Shown: piece after piece, positions 19,986 to 31,598 of the stretch | Position numbering within the stretch: the stretch's first letter is position 1 | How the letters are laid out: each line of letters begins with the position of its first letter | From: Symsagittifera roscoffensis | Lineage: Eukaryota > Xenacoelomorpha > Acoela > Convolutidae | DNA: 64,000 bases | Direction: 5' to 3' | Assembly: GCF_963678635.1 (NCBI RefSeq) | Contig: NC_087066.1 | Coordinates: 36,211,152 to 36,275,151 of the forward strand | The notes under the pieces: generated by a model | Told to the model about the DNA's origin: nothing | The model's database searches: none | What the model saw: only the letters and a program-made list of their open reading frames with translations | Program-made: the position numbers and the translations under genes

Positions 19986-22810
19986 AAGTCTTGAGTGTAT
20001 TAATTGCTTTGAAGAACTGGTTAGTATCAAAAGAGAGCTACAACCAAGACTTTGCTCGCTATTTTATAGAAAATCGTCTTCATGTTAGAGCACTATATTA
20101 ATACGGGCAAATAGAGGTGACTTGTTAACAAGTGTGATTATAAAAGCAAACTGGCACTTTTTCTTGCATGTTTGATGTCATTGTGGTGTGTTCTTAGTTC
20201 CCCTCCGGTTATAGATGACAATCTTGTTCGTCACAAAAGTTAGTATCTTTTTCCTTCGTGAACTACTGTAATATCGAAAACAGAAAGCTTCTATCTGAAT
20301 CAGAACGACAAAGGTAGCGATTACGATTTGGCGTTCCTAATCAAACTTTACTCAACTCAAGTTAACTTTTGTTTTGTTAGTACAAGAATGAAAAAAATAA
20401 TCAGTTTTTGTATCCTCTTTCCACGCATGCAATATCAAAAGAAATCGTTGCGATTAATAACAAATTATACGGACCAAAAAGAATTCTCCTTCTCAATTTT
20501 GGAAAAGTTTGTGTTGCGCCCGCCTAAAACAAGTAGGAAACAGCCAGCATAAAAAAGTAAAAATGTCAAAACAGGAATACCTAAGCTTTATAAAATAAGA
20601 GAAAGACAGCCATTAGCAGAAACTATGAATCAAAAAATACTGAGTAGTCATTTAGAAGTACAATGTCCCTAAAAACTTTGCTTACAAGTCTGGTCCCAAT
20701 AATTTGTCAATGGTCAGGGGCAAATTTTGAGGGGCAGGAAAAAATGTTCGCTTTTGCCCCGTGGCATATTTGGTTCACAGGTAAGAGCTGTGAATCAATT
20801 CGTAAGTAATTTTTTTTCTTTATATCAGATACTGGTGGATCAAGGAAAATCAGAGCTTTGTAAAGGCTTTATATAAAGGCTCTTGTTATGCAACAAATTT
20901 CTGCGCTGTCGTCAAATTTTTGAAAAAGCTTCCGAAAACTGCTATTTTGGCGCGCAAATCTTCAAAAACCAAAATATATTGGCAACCGCCTTGAAAAATT
21001 ATCAGGGTTGATCGCTCGAAAATAATACAAAGTGGGATCCATTAATCTTCACTTTGTTCTTGCCAATTTTTAGTTTGAACAATAGAAACACAGATTGCTT
21101 CAGTTGTTTTTATACTCACTTAATGACTCAAGGTTTTTGTTCCGACGGAATATTTGTGCTCGGGTGGTTTTTTTGTCAGACAATCTATGTCTTTAAGTTA
21201 GCCATTTGTAACGGTTTTTTTATCTTTATCATTGGAAAATATTGTTGTCTTGGCCAATTTGGAACAAATAACGCGCGATAAATTTTGTGCTAATAACGCG
21301 TAGGCGGAGATTTATTTATTCCCTTTTCCGAAGGAAACGGAATAAAAAAGCTTGGAGTAGTTTTTCATTCAGTTTTTTATTTCCTGTGATCAAAATAAAA
21401 AAATTTTAGAAAAAAACTTATACACGATCAAAAATAAAGACTCAAAATCACGATGATAAAAAATTATTTTACCTCCGACCATCTTTTGCAAAGTTCTGGG
21501 AGTTTAAAAGTTGCCAATTTGGCAATGCTTTGGACTAATCTAATCACCTTTTTAAGATTTTAATCATAATGATGAACGCGTGATGCGAGTTTCTCATGAT
21601 TCGCAAATTATCCCGCTCAACGAAAATGTTTTTCCATTGAGTTGAGGCTAGCCAATCGCTCGTATTAATTGCGTACAACCCAAATTTTCTCACTTGATCT
21701 TTGATAATGTCCAAAATTTATATATTTTTTCAATACTGTTGTTTCCCAAAAACTATTTGATATAGATTAAGGGGCATTCGGACCATTCCATGCTTTGCCC
21801 TGATATACGAGCATACTTTGCACTTTACATAGAGTGTGGGGAGATGCTTTAGAAGATCGATAAAAAAATTACTGATTTTTTCTTTTCTTGTTGGAATTTT
21901 CATCTGTTTTTTAAAGCGAGCACTTTTTCCATAGACTTAAAAGTGCAATCGGAATTTTAAAGGATTTCCCCTCATCCAAGCAACTTTGTAATATTTAAGT
22001 ACATGCAATGAAATTTTGTAGGTAATTACAATCTACTGGAGTTTTTGATTCTATTTTGTTAGTTTTAAAAAGGACTTTTCATAAAATATGTGATAAATTA
22101 ACACATGTTCTTTTCAATATATTACCTCTTTTCATTTGAAAATTTTTACTTCTAAATTTTTGACCAAACATAACAAGATTGTTTGTGTATAAGGGCAAAA
22201 AACTGAACGTTCCGACAGCCCATTTACATATCTTCAATAGTTTGTATTAGAGAAAATTGTGATAAACTATCAAATTTGTGCTGTAAAAAAACAAACATTG
22301 TGTGCTAAAATTGAAATCAATAAGGAATCAATTCAGCTTGCCTAACTTTAATTCAAAAAAGTTGCCAGATAAGAAAAAAAACTAATATTTGCGTGCTACG
22401 TTTTCAGCATCATTGAATGCCTTCGAGGTCTCCTAATTAATAAACGAAGATTTTTGTATGCTTAAATGTCATTTAGAAGATTTCTTAGTACACCGTTTGG
22501 CACGCGTTGACTCCAGGGTTACTCTGCAGCCATTTTTTTTTTAAAATGGTTTTTTTGACAAAAAAACACTTCAAGCAAAACAAAAGACCTTATTTGTCAG
22601 ACATCAAAGTAATTGTTACTTGTTCATTGCAATTCAAAGATAGCTTTGTATAACAATAGTTATTCAGATAAAAAAATTTAGCTTGTTGTTTTTGGATTTG
22701 AAATTTTTTTAAATCAAAGTAAACTAATTTAAACTAAACGTAACCTGACTTCTCCTATAAGGGAAAAACCGTTACATTTTGAGTTTTGAAAACTTGATTT
22801 CTTTTGTTAT
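19986..22810. other. Intergenic sequence with diverged family A fragments
   Basis: No coding exon is recognised. At 21130-21330 a diverged family A copy is visible (TTCCGACGGAATATTTGTGC, AATAACGCGCGATAAA). Pieces with the CCTGATATACGAGCA end occur near 21790. The remainder is low-complexity A/T. Confidence 0.4.
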
Positions 22811-23340
22811 TGTTCCGACTTTTGATACGAAAGTAACGGAATATTTGTGCTCGGGGTGGGTTTTTTTTCTTCAGACAAATTTCGACTTACTTTTTGACTA
22901 GCCATCTTTGACGAAATTTTTTACATCATTCAAAAGTATTGTTATCCTGAGCTTAAATTTGAAAAAATATTTCACCTGTGATTATTTTTTGTAAAGTTAT
23001 GAGGGTTCAAAGATTGCCATTTTGGCCATTTTGATCAATTTGGGACAATTAACGCGCGATATAATTCGCGCTATTAACGCGTAAGTGGAGATTTAATCCG
23101 TCTTCTAAATCGTTCCAAATTAGTTGAACGAAGCTTTCTTGCCATAATTGATTTGTTACAAGGAACGAAATCTCTCTTTTTGTACTTTATATGGCGTGTG
23201 GGGGGATGATTTTTATATCAAAACTTCAAATTCATTTTATTTTATTTCATTTAATTTTTTTTATGCTATTACTGCTGCTCCATAAACCTTAAAAGGCAGT
23301 CGGAACGTTCAGGGCTTCGCCCTGATATGAGCAGTCTTGT
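22811..23340 (+). repeat. Family A non-autonomous element
   Basis: Starts TGTTCCGACTTTTGATACG and ends AGTCGGAACGTTCAGGGC, hairpin CAGGGCTTCGCCCTG, then ATATGAGCAGTCTTG. Interior CGCGCGATATAATTCGCGC and TATGGCGTGTGGGGGGATG. No coding capacity. Confidence 0.8.
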
Positions 23341-23387
23341 TCTAGTTTTTAAATTTCCTTATCACCATATCATGTGAGCTACATGTT

Positions 23388-24136
23388 TAACAAGACTGCT
23401 CATATATCAGTGCAAAACCTTGAATGTTCTGACTGAACTTCAAGACCAATCGAAACATTTTATTTGAAAAACTGTCTAAGCTATTGGAAAAAAAATTAAA
23501 ATTTTTTTTTGTTTTTCCATTTTTCTCTTCGACTGATCACACCACACGTTAATGTAAACTGCAAAGGGATGTATTTAGCGTCTTGTATCCTAATAAAGCG
23601 ACGAAATGATTTGCTTCAATTCAATTTGAAACTCAACATGACTGCTCGTATCAGGGCAAAACCCTGAATGTTCCGACTGCCTTTTAAGGTTTATGGAGCA
23701 GTAAAAAAATTAAATTAAATAAAACAAAATGGAAAATTTTCATGAAAATCATCTCCCCACACGCCATATTAAGAACAAAAGGATAGAATTCGCTCCTTGT
23801 AACAAATCAATAATGGCAAATGAGCTTCTTTCAACCAATTTAGAACGATTTCTAAGAGGGATAAACTCTCCACTTACGCGTTAATAGCGCGAAACATATC
23901 GCGCGTTAATTGTCCCAAATTGGCCAAAACAGCATTCTTTAAACCCCCATAACTTTACAAAAAACAGTCACAGGTAAAATATCTTTTCAAATTTGAGCTC
24001 AAGACAACAATACCTTTCGAATGATATAACAAAATTCCGTCAAAAATGGCTAGTTAAAAAGTCGAAATTTGTCTGAGGAAAAAAACCACCCCGAGCACAA
24101 ATATTCCGTTACTTTCGTATCGAAAGTCGGAACAAT
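23388..24136 (-). repeat. Family A copies: diverged fragment followed by a good copy
   Basis: A diverged left end (CAAGACTGCTCATATATCAG) occupies about 23388-23640. A well-preserved copy occupies 23641-24136, from ACTGCTCGTATCAGGGC to hairpin CTTTCGTATCGAAAG plus TCGGAACAA. With the forward copy at 22811 they form an inverted cluster. Confidence 0.7.
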
Positions 24137-24599
24137 AATCCGCCATTTAAGCCTGTTATAAGAACGCAATTAATCGCGCGCTAATAAATGCAAATTGGCC
24201 AATTTAGCCATTTTCAAATTCCCGTAATTTTACAAAAAGTAACGACTGTTAAAATAAATTTTTAATTTTCAGCTCAGAGCAAAATATTTTTTCAGATGAT
24301 ATAAAAATATACTTAGTGCGTAGTTAAGAAATTGAAAATTGACTGAATAAAAACAAACATCCCAAGCATATTCCGCATCTTCTTCAAAAGTCGGAAACAT
24401 CAAGAGCTGACTGCTTGCCTCAATTCTATATGACACGGATTCAACATGTCATTTAGGATTTATATGACAAAATATATTACTCGGTAATTATCCCGATTCG
24501 TTTAGTATTGGACAAAATAGTTCTAAATTCAATCCCCTGTAATTTAGGAGCAAAAGTTGCGGTGAAACTTTTTTAGTTTGAGCTTTGGACATTAATAAA

Positions 24600-24918
24600 A
24601 ACATTGAATATAATTAACAAGCAGCAGATGCCATTTTGTGCCCTTTTTGAGAAAGTTTGAACAAAAAATCACCCTTTTTGTGCGTTGTGTGCCTTTTGTA
24701 AAAGTTCCTGGCTGATCGGCCAAAAACAGCGTCGCAAAAAAATACGAACACAAAGAGCTTTATACCCTTAACACCTAATTTCAAAAAATGCCGCTGAAAT
24801 GTTTTTCGAAAGTGATGAAAAAATTCTGTCCGGTGTTTTTTTCTGTGCGCGCTCAAGTGTTACATTTTGTGTGTTGTCAAAAAGTTATGTCGAAAGAAGC
24901 CCCTAAATTCGCTCCTGA
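24600..24918 (+). repeat. Diverged family B-like element
   Basis: Shared blocks with family B are GGCTGATCGGCCAAAAAC, TGTGCGCGCTC and the right end CCCCTAAATTCGCTCCTG. The left end is not clear. It stops 28 bp before the exon at 24947, so it may overlap that intron's acceptor region. Confidence 0.45.
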
Positions 24919-24946
24919 TGCTGTCTGTATGTGACTTGTTGTTCAG

Positions 24947-25091
24947 TCGAAGAAGAGGAACAGTTTGTGTCTGTGGAGAGGGATTTGGAGAAGGAGGAGA
25001 AGGGAGAGAGGGAGAGTGAGTGGAGGAGTGCAGTACAGGCTGCATCACTCATTCAGGATCTCCCTCTCCTAGACCCAGAGAGACACTTCCA
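24947..25091 (+). CDS. Exon of an unrecognised plus-strand gene (acidic, Glu-rich)
   Basis: Acceptor TTGTTGTTCAG, entering in phase 1, then EEEEQFVSVERDLEKEEKGE and SEWRSAVQAASLIQDLPLLD, ending ERHF-Q at a GTGAGT donor in phase 2. Codon use and composition are clearly coding. A strongly charged helical segment is followed by a shorter amphipathic one. I recognise no family. It is probably part of the gene whose other exons lie at 25756, 29890, 30398 and 31395. Confidence 0.6.
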
Positions 25092-25131
25092 GTGAGTCAT
25101 TATAATACACTTCCAAAACAAATCAAATTAG

Positions 25132-25600
25132 TAACCCGGGTCGAGCTCGGGGACTTATGTTGCGACCATTGCGACTCAAAATGGGCATGTGGCGACCATT
25201 GTGACCTAAATCGGGTATGTTGCGACCATTGCGACTCACAACGGGTTTGTTGATACTTTGCACAACCGAAGCAATTTTATGCGAATTTGCGCGACCCAAA
25301 CAAGATACCTTGCGACTTTGCGCAACCCCAAAAAAAGGTATGTTGCGACCATTGCGACGCAAAACGGGTATGATGCGACTTTGAGCGACCAAAATAATTG
25401 CGCGACTTCGGCCGACTAAAAAACATTTTGCAATTTTGCGCAATTCAAAAACAGCTTGTTGCGGCTCTGCACGAGCAAAGTGATTTGGGCGACTTTAGTT
25501 CACAAATTAGGGTCGATGTTTGCTATTTATGTTTCGATCGAAAAAATGTTATGTTTCGACCATCTTGACCCAGGCTCCATACCTTTCGACCGACTCGTAA
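25132..25600 (+). repeat. GCGAC-rich tandem repeat with family D-like terminus
   Basis: The segment begins TAACCCGGGTCGAG, the terminus shared with family D. It then has degenerate units of about 40-45 bp such as GTTGCGACCATTGCGACTC followed by AACGGGTATG. Units decay towards the right and no clear right terminus was found. Confidence 0.5.
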
Positions 25601-25755
25601 TTAAATGTTTTCGGCGTTGGACAATTTTTTTCTCAAATTGTTTTGCGAAGAACTCTGTCTTAAAAATTATCAGATAGCGAGAATTTTGGCATTTACTTTA
25701 TAATTAAATTCTATTAATAATATTTATTTACTTTTCAGCCAAAGTTCGGCTTGAG

Positions 25756-25804
25756 AGAATACCAAAAAGGCATCAACCTGTCGAGTGGCATATCCATGAG
25801 CAAA
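25756..25804 (+). CDS. Small exon of the unrecognised plus-strand gene
   Basis: The readable frame is EYQKGINLSSGISMSK ending at AAA with donor GTATTT. If the acceptor is GGCTTGAG at 25755, the phase matches the exon ending at 25091. The stronger-looking acceptor TTTTCAG at 25738 would add PKFGLR but then fails to match in phase. Confidence 0.4.
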
Positions 25805-26402
25805 GTATTTTAATCTACTTTTTAAAACTTAATCATATAGACAAAAACTTCTTCAAATATTAAAAAACTGATAGAAAAGCTGTTTTTTGGTGTTGTCTAA
25901 CAATCAAAATGAGATGATCGAAAAATACCGTAACAAAGGGATGGAAGATTACCATAACACACGTAAACACTCTTCGTTTTCACAAATATAGATGTCGCTT
26001 ATTTTATGAAAAAACAAGTCCAAATTCTCATTGGTAGTGGATAATGATATAAGAAGAATATTTTAGCCAAATGAAAGAAAATAAAAATATGTAGGTTAAG
26101 TATGCAAATAAAAATCCTATTATCGACTTTTTTTAAATCTTTTACTAAGCTTATGTCGGCTGCGAACATTTTTCCTGTGTTGATAGTATCTGTTATCTCC
26201 AGTTCATTTACGTGTTCATGAAATTTTTCATCGCCACAAGATCGTCGTATAATTTTCCCCAAGTTTTTAAAAAGCTTATTTACATGTAAATCTTGAACAT
26301 GTACAACACTATGTTTGTCTCAAATTTTATTCAGACTTTCCCGCTGTTTAATTCTGAAACAATTCCTTTTCCTGAGATTTAGCTGGCTTTCTATTTTTTA
26401 AA

Positions 26403-26635
26403 AGTCCGTCTTAATGCGCCATATATCAGTACACTATTTTAATATATTGCTTGACTATACGTTTTGTATATCTTGAGCAGTCCGTCTTTTTATGCCAGAG
26501 ATCAGTGCACTAAATTAATTTATTGGTTGAATATACGTTGTGTATACCTTGAGCAGCCGTCTTATTGTGCCACAGATCAGTACATTATGTTAATAAATTG
26601 TTTGAAAATACGTTTTGTATAGCTTGAGCAGTGTA
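26403..26635 (+). repeat. Three-unit tandem repeat of about 77 bp
   Basis: Units near 26403, 26480 and 26557 each carry GTCCGTCTT, GCCA, AGATCAGTACACTA, a TTAATAAATTG-like block, ATACGTTTTGTAT and CTTGAGCAG. Divergence is about 15-25 percent by eye. No coding frame is shared. Confidence 0.6.
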
Positions 26636-26689
26636 GGTTTGTTAGAATAAAATCTGAGTTGATAATTTTTTTTCTGTTATATTCTGAGG

Positions 26690-27640
26690 TGGCTGTTTTA
26701 TGGTTGTTTGTGGTAAGCTTATTCCCCAAAAACCGATTTTCATTTCTATTTCATTAGTTGTATACAATGCGCAACCATCAGCAAACAGTACATTTTTTAT
26801 TATGCCCACAGACGTTCAGCACATCAATTACATACATCAAAATCACAATGAAACCTGGACTGACTCTTGTGGTACACCTTAATCAACTGTTTTAGTGTCT
26901 GAATTATTACAACTAGAGTACTGCTTGCGATTTTAAAAGTATGATCTGAAAAAAGTAACAAATGTACCTCGTAAACCATATGGGTCGCGTTTTCTGATCA
27001 TTTGTGTCGAACCACTTTTGCGCGATCTATGAAAGTACACACAGAGCCAACATTATCTTCTAAATTCTCCATTTTTTGTTCAGTGAGTTCCAAGATAGCA
27101 TCAACTAGGCTTGTTTATTTTGAAATCCCTACCGCAGCCTTTATACGGAAAACTTCTCAAACTATTTCAAATCAATGTTTTGAAAACTTTTCTTCAAATT
27201 GGTAGAGTGGATATAGGTCTGTAGTTGCCATAATCTGACACTGTGCTTATGAATTTATCAAACTTCAGCAACCTTAAAAACTGAACGAAATTAAGATAAT
27301 TGAACACATTGATTAAATTTAAACCAAACCTTAGTAGGTTGCTTTTCAAAATTTCGATTGTCTTCTGTCGTATTAGACACATCAAAATTCATGTCTCCAT
27401 ATACAGTGTGAAAATCTTCAGGTTGCATTTTCAACACAAACAGATAAGCCTGTAATTGATCAAGAAAGTTACGATTTTTCTTTTGAGGTGTTTTACGGAC
27501 AACAGTTAGAAAATTTTTCTCTCCGCTGTTTTCGCATAGTGTTGTCGAAACTTGCAACTCGTCCTAAATTAGTTCTTTATATTTATTATACGAATTACCT
27601 TCATTTACGTAGAGAGCAAGACCTTTACCTCTGTTTCTAT
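26690..27640 (-). pseudogene. Decayed LINE: endonuclease end and reverse transcriptase
   Basis: On the minus strand the upstream part reads NRNFLDQLQAYLFVL then YGDMNFDVS, equivalent to the GDFNID region of APE-type endonucleases. Next come SDYGNYRPISTLPI (the NYRPIS motif of non-LTR RTs), VDAILELTEQ with FIDRAKVV, GVPQESV and LFADGCALYTT. The last is the YADD box with the second Asp changed to Gly. The endonuclease-to-RT distance is too short, showing a deletion, and stops are present. It is a dead relic inside the unrecognised plus-strand gene. Confidence 0.75.
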
Positions 27641-29540
27641 TCACTGTTTTTTTTCTACTGGTAACTTGTCAGTTTGAAAGTACCAATCTCCACTTATTAT
27701 TTCAGTCATGTTTCATTGAGAGCTCTATTTTGCGGCTTATTTGTTCTAGTTTCAAGAAAAAAAAGACATTCAGCTTTAGGTATTACTTCTTTTTTCCTAA
27801 CTTTTTTCTATTGTGTAAATGGCCAAATACTTCTACAAAGTGATTTTTTTACTTTTTCGGCTTATAGTTTCAGAAGCAACCTTTTGCAATTTTATTCAAC
27901 TTTATTTTGTTCTTAAGTGATTTGATCATCAGACTGCTGAGAATCATATTCTGTTTCAAGTTATAACTTCCAGTTATTTCTGTAAGTTCTGTTTATGTTT
28001 TGAAAGTTTTTTGAGTTTGTATTTTTTTGTTCAACCATAATTTTTGAAAATAGCAACTATGGGTCTTTATTTAGCTTAGACACTTCTCATTCTGGTTGCT
28101 GATTACAGCAACCAGGAAAGATGTTTGCTTGTGAACAAACTAACTTGCTGAAAATCGCAACTATACAAAAAGAGTAATTCGAAAAGTTAACAGAAAATGA
28201 AAACAGAAAACTAAGAATTAAGGTACACGTCTTTTTCAAGAAGTAAACTAACTTGAAAACAGAAAACTAAGAATTACGTTTGACGTCTTTTTCAAGAACT
28301 AAGCTCAAGTTGCAGTATTTTTTAAAAGATTTTGCAGTGAACAAAAAAATACATAAAAAACTAATTTTTAAAAAAGAGAAGATACTTAGAACTTAGTTGC
28401 TGAGAATTGCAACTAGCCTCAACTTCAAACATTCTTCGCCCGTTTTGCCTTTTTTGCTTTTTGCGTTTTAAAGACCACTTAATTGTTATAAGACTGAACT
28501 TAAGTTCCGTGTTTATTGTACCATGTTTTATGTGCTGCGTTTTAAGTTGGTTTCTTTTTTCAAACCATATTAAACGACAAAAGCAAAGAAACAAGAATAG
28601 AAGATTTCGGTCGCTTCTAGGCGAACAGTAGAAAATGGATTTTTCTATGGATGAGAAATTTTGGAGAAGAACAAACATATACTGAGAAAACGACTTTTTT
28701 TCCGAGAATAATTTATTTATTCTGTAGTGTTCAACCGATGTAAGTTTAATAGATACATTAAGGTTATTGACGCAAAACTTCAATTTTGAGGGACTGCTCC
28801 AATCCCCCGAAACTAGAGTTCATTAGAGATAAGAGTCTTCGGTTTTCCTTGTTCGTGTTTTTTTTTTACTTTGGCAGAAAAACTAGCACACAGATTCATG
28901 ATTTTCTCCGTATTTTCCATTTCGGTTGCACCGCGTTTATAATTTGTCGCCTATTAGCCATGAGTTGTTTTTGTAGCTTATTACTTAGTTTTTAAATTGT
29001 CCATTTGATCGACTTTTGCTTATCGAGCTGGCCCACGGTCATTTTACGCAAAACCAACACGCTGCAATTCCAAGAAGATTTAATGAAACACTTTTTTGAT
29101 TGCCTCTTGGTTTTTGTTTGATTCACTAGAAGGGAGACGCTCGTTCTAGTATGTTTTCTTCTCATTCAATTTGTTGCTTTTACGATTCAAAATTTTTCGT
29201 ACCTTGTAATTTTCAAACTTGCCTTTAAACCTGACAAAAATTACAAAAACAGTAGCGGTCAATCCATGTGATAAATTTTCAGCACCCGGCCTAATGTGAT
29301 ACTAATTCAGTGAGCTCCCGTAACGTGAGTGTTTCCTAAATCTCGAAAAAATACCTGCAAATCACCAAGATTTTAGTTTTTTTTTCGTAAAAACCACCCA
29401 AACATTTTCTCAGATCATGTGGAGGATTTTTGATTAGGATGGAACCTCAACTGGTATAACGTTCCCGTACCCTCAACCGATGGTCCAAATTATACCAAAG
29501 AGTTTGCAAATCGCTCAAATTTTCTACAAATTCACTATTA
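27641..29540. other. A/T-rich intronic sequence, no recognised feature
   Basis: Several open frames occur here, but they are low-complexity (Phe/Leu/Ser-rich) and lack credible splice sites. Short direct repeats (GAAAACAGAAAACTAAGAATTA, twice near 28200-28275) are visible. Confidence 0.3.
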
Positions 29541-29542
29541 CC

Positions 29543-29606
29543 AGATACCAAGTTGTTTGCCATCATCAGCAACGCCTCTCTCACACTCTTATCCGTAACC
29601 CGATTA
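29543..29606 (+). CDS. Possible small exon, frame uncertain
   Basis: Between acceptor TATTACCAG and donor GTAACC the sequence has coding-like third positions. It can be read as TKLFAIISNASLTLLS or YQVVCHHQQRLSHTLI. The second joins in phase to the acceptor CCACCTCTAG within the next exon. I cannot decide between them. Confidence 0.25.
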
Positions 29607-29889
29607 TTGATATCATTCATCTGCTGTGGAAAATTCAGGATGCAAAAAACACTTTTGAATACAATTTTAAATACAGGAAGATTTTTTGCTTTTAGAGATC
29701 AAGAAAAAATTCAAATGTTTCTCATAGCTGTTTCGTTTTTTTTTCATTTGCTTTTTTTTTTCTTCAATATTCATGATTTTGGAAAATACAACACGGAAAG
29801 AGTATTTTGGCCGAGTAAAGTACTGTGTTATTTTTATATGTTGCTTTCCTATAACCTTGACTACGAAAAGTGTTATGTGCTCTCGTAGT

Positions 29890-30102
29890 TTCTACAACGA
29901 TCCACCTCTAGAGCTGGACTTGATCACTTTTCTCTCATACGCCTGGAGACAGAGCAGAGTGAGGGAGTGGGAGGGGGACACAGATGGGGAAGCGGTGGGG
30001 GTGGGGGAGGAGATGTTCGCTAGTGGATATGAGTCCAAAGGGGACACCTCTCTGGTCAAGGGAGCCAATGGGCAGTGGCCAACTGACTGGATGAATCTCA
30101 TA
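29890..30102 (+). CDS. Exon of the unrecognised plus-strand gene
   Basis: Clear coding sequence: FYNDPPLELDLITFLSYAWR, then an acidic, Gly-rich linker (EWEGDTDGEAVGVGEE) and GQWPTDWMNLI. It closes in phase 0 at ATA with donor GTTAAT. The acceptor is either CTCTCGTAG at 29889 or CCTCTAG a little downstream. The GC content is much higher than the surroundings. No domain is recognised. Confidence 0.6.
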
Positions 30103-30397
30103 GTTAATGCATTATTCAATCTTTAATCTGAATGAGTTTACGGGGATGAATCACATTTCATTATTTAAAAAAAAACTTTTTTGAGGATTTCGGGAAAGAA
30201 AAACCTTAATGGGGAAAAGCATCTTGGGGAAAGGTCCTTCCAATAAGATCTATTTCTTTCAAAGGAATTTATTGCGCGTTTTAAAAGGATATTTTTGATT
30301 GAAGCAATTTTACATGACTTTTTTTGGCTGAAATCAGTTTTTGGAAAAACAGAAGCGTTAAAAATGATAATTAGGTTATCGGTTACTCAGTAATGAG

Positions 30398-30652
30398 GTG
30401 CCAGAATGCAATGCATTTCAGGAGTTCCCTGTTGAGAAGTTTGTGTCCGATAGAGTTTGTCAAACTGACTCGGACAGTTGTGACTGGAAGACCCTGGTCA
30501 GGGCAGTTGCCAGACACCTATCCACAGAAATGAACATGGAGGGGAGCACAAATGGTGCGATGACAGGTAGCAAAGCGGCCTTTCTAACAGTATCGCTTCT
30601 GTACCAGCAGACTAGTCTAGTGTACCACGTCATCAAGTGTGCCAATTTGGAG
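30398..30652 (+). CDS. Exon of the unrecognised plus-strand gene
   Basis: Starting after CAGTAATGAG in phase 0 it reads VPECNAFQEFPVEKFVSDRV, DWKTLVRAVARHLSTEMN and AAFLTVSLLYQQTSLVYHVI, ending CANLE with donor GTTGGAAG. That is 85 codons in phase 0-0, matching the neighbouring exons. The segment looks alpha-helical and soluble, with no signal or membrane helix. Confidence 0.65.
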
Positions 30653-30794
30653 GTTGGAAGAATATTTTGGTACCTTTCAGAATTTTTTTTCGAATGAAGA
30701 TTTTGACTAAAAAAAACTTGACCGACATTAATTAAAGCCATTTATGCGTTTTTTTTAAATCCAAATTCTCCGTAATGTTTACTGTAGCTTGGAT

Positions 30795-31215
30795 CAGGGG
30801 CGGATCTAGGATTTTCTCGAGGGGGGGGGGGGCGGATTTTCAAAAAATTTTGACGACCTTTTTTTTAGGTCGACCAAATAGATATTTCGAGCTCTTCCAA
30901 AGCATTTTTTTGCCCCTTTTATGACAAAATTTTCTCCGCCGCAGGCAAAATTTTGAAAAAACAGTCAAAAAAGCCGTTTTTTGGCACTTTTTGAAAAAAT
31001 TTAACAAAAAAAATCGCGTTTTTTTTTGGTGCGCGCTCCCCCTCAAAGTTAGTATTTATTGGCGCCAAAGGCGCCTTTAGAAAAATTTTAGGGTCGGTCG
31101 GCCAAAAATGAATTTCTTAAAAAGTATCAAAGGGGGGACCCTTTGGTCGGCAGGGGGTCGAATTCCTGAGGAAGGAAGCGTCCGCCCCTCGCCCCCCCCC
31201 CTAAATCCGCACCTG
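30795..31215 (+). mobile_element. Family B hAT-like element with perfect 8-bp target duplication
   Basis: Termini CAGGGGCGGATCTAGG and AAATCCGCACCTG. GCTTGGAT is repeated exactly at 30787-30794 and 31216-31223. The interior matches the copies at 10695 and 19041. It lies in an intron of the unrecognised gene, between the exons ending 30652 and starting 31395. Confidence 0.9.
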
Positions 31216-31394
31216 GCTTGGATATCTTGTCGAGAATTTTTTTAACTCTGGAGTTGACTTAAGGGCTAGCTTTGAAAAAACGTTCGTAAACCATGTTCTT
31301 TGAGTGTTTTTGATGACTTTTTGAGCTTTGTTCAACGTTTTTGGTTGAATTTTAAAGTTTCTGACTATGAATTGAATTCCTCTAATATTGGTAG

Positions 31395-31598
31395 GAAGAG
31401 CACTGTCCACAGCCCTGCCAATCAAGTGCGGACCCATGTGCCTCGCAGACAGGAACAAGATGTCAAATTGTCACACCATTAGGAGCTCAGCTGATGAAAA
31501 GATTACACCAGGAGTGTCTGCAAAAAGACGAAGGGCCAATGCTGCTCATCAACAACATCAGAACACACAAGTCGGTTCCAACTCATTTTTTGCGTCTG
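31395..31598 (+). CDS. Exon of the unrecognised plus-strand gene
   Basis: After ATTGGTAG the phase-0 frame is open for 68 codons: EEHCPQPCQSSADPCASQTG, TPLGAQLMKRLHQECLQKDE, LLINNIRTHKSVPTHFLRL, then donor GTAGCA. The phase is continuous with the preceding exon, which selects this frame over a longer overlapping frame containing AKRRRANAAHQQHQ. The Cys-rich start is notable but no known zinc motif is evident. Confidence 0.6.

Noticed and set aside
28361-28783. Minus-strand open frame of 140 codons
   Set aside because: Low-complexity Lys/Phe/Ser composition in A/T-rich DNA, no splice or family support.
30398-30697. Start of an independent gene at 30398
   Set aside because: The segment is better explained as an internal exon, since the phase-0 acceptor and donor match its neighbours and no Met start is needed.
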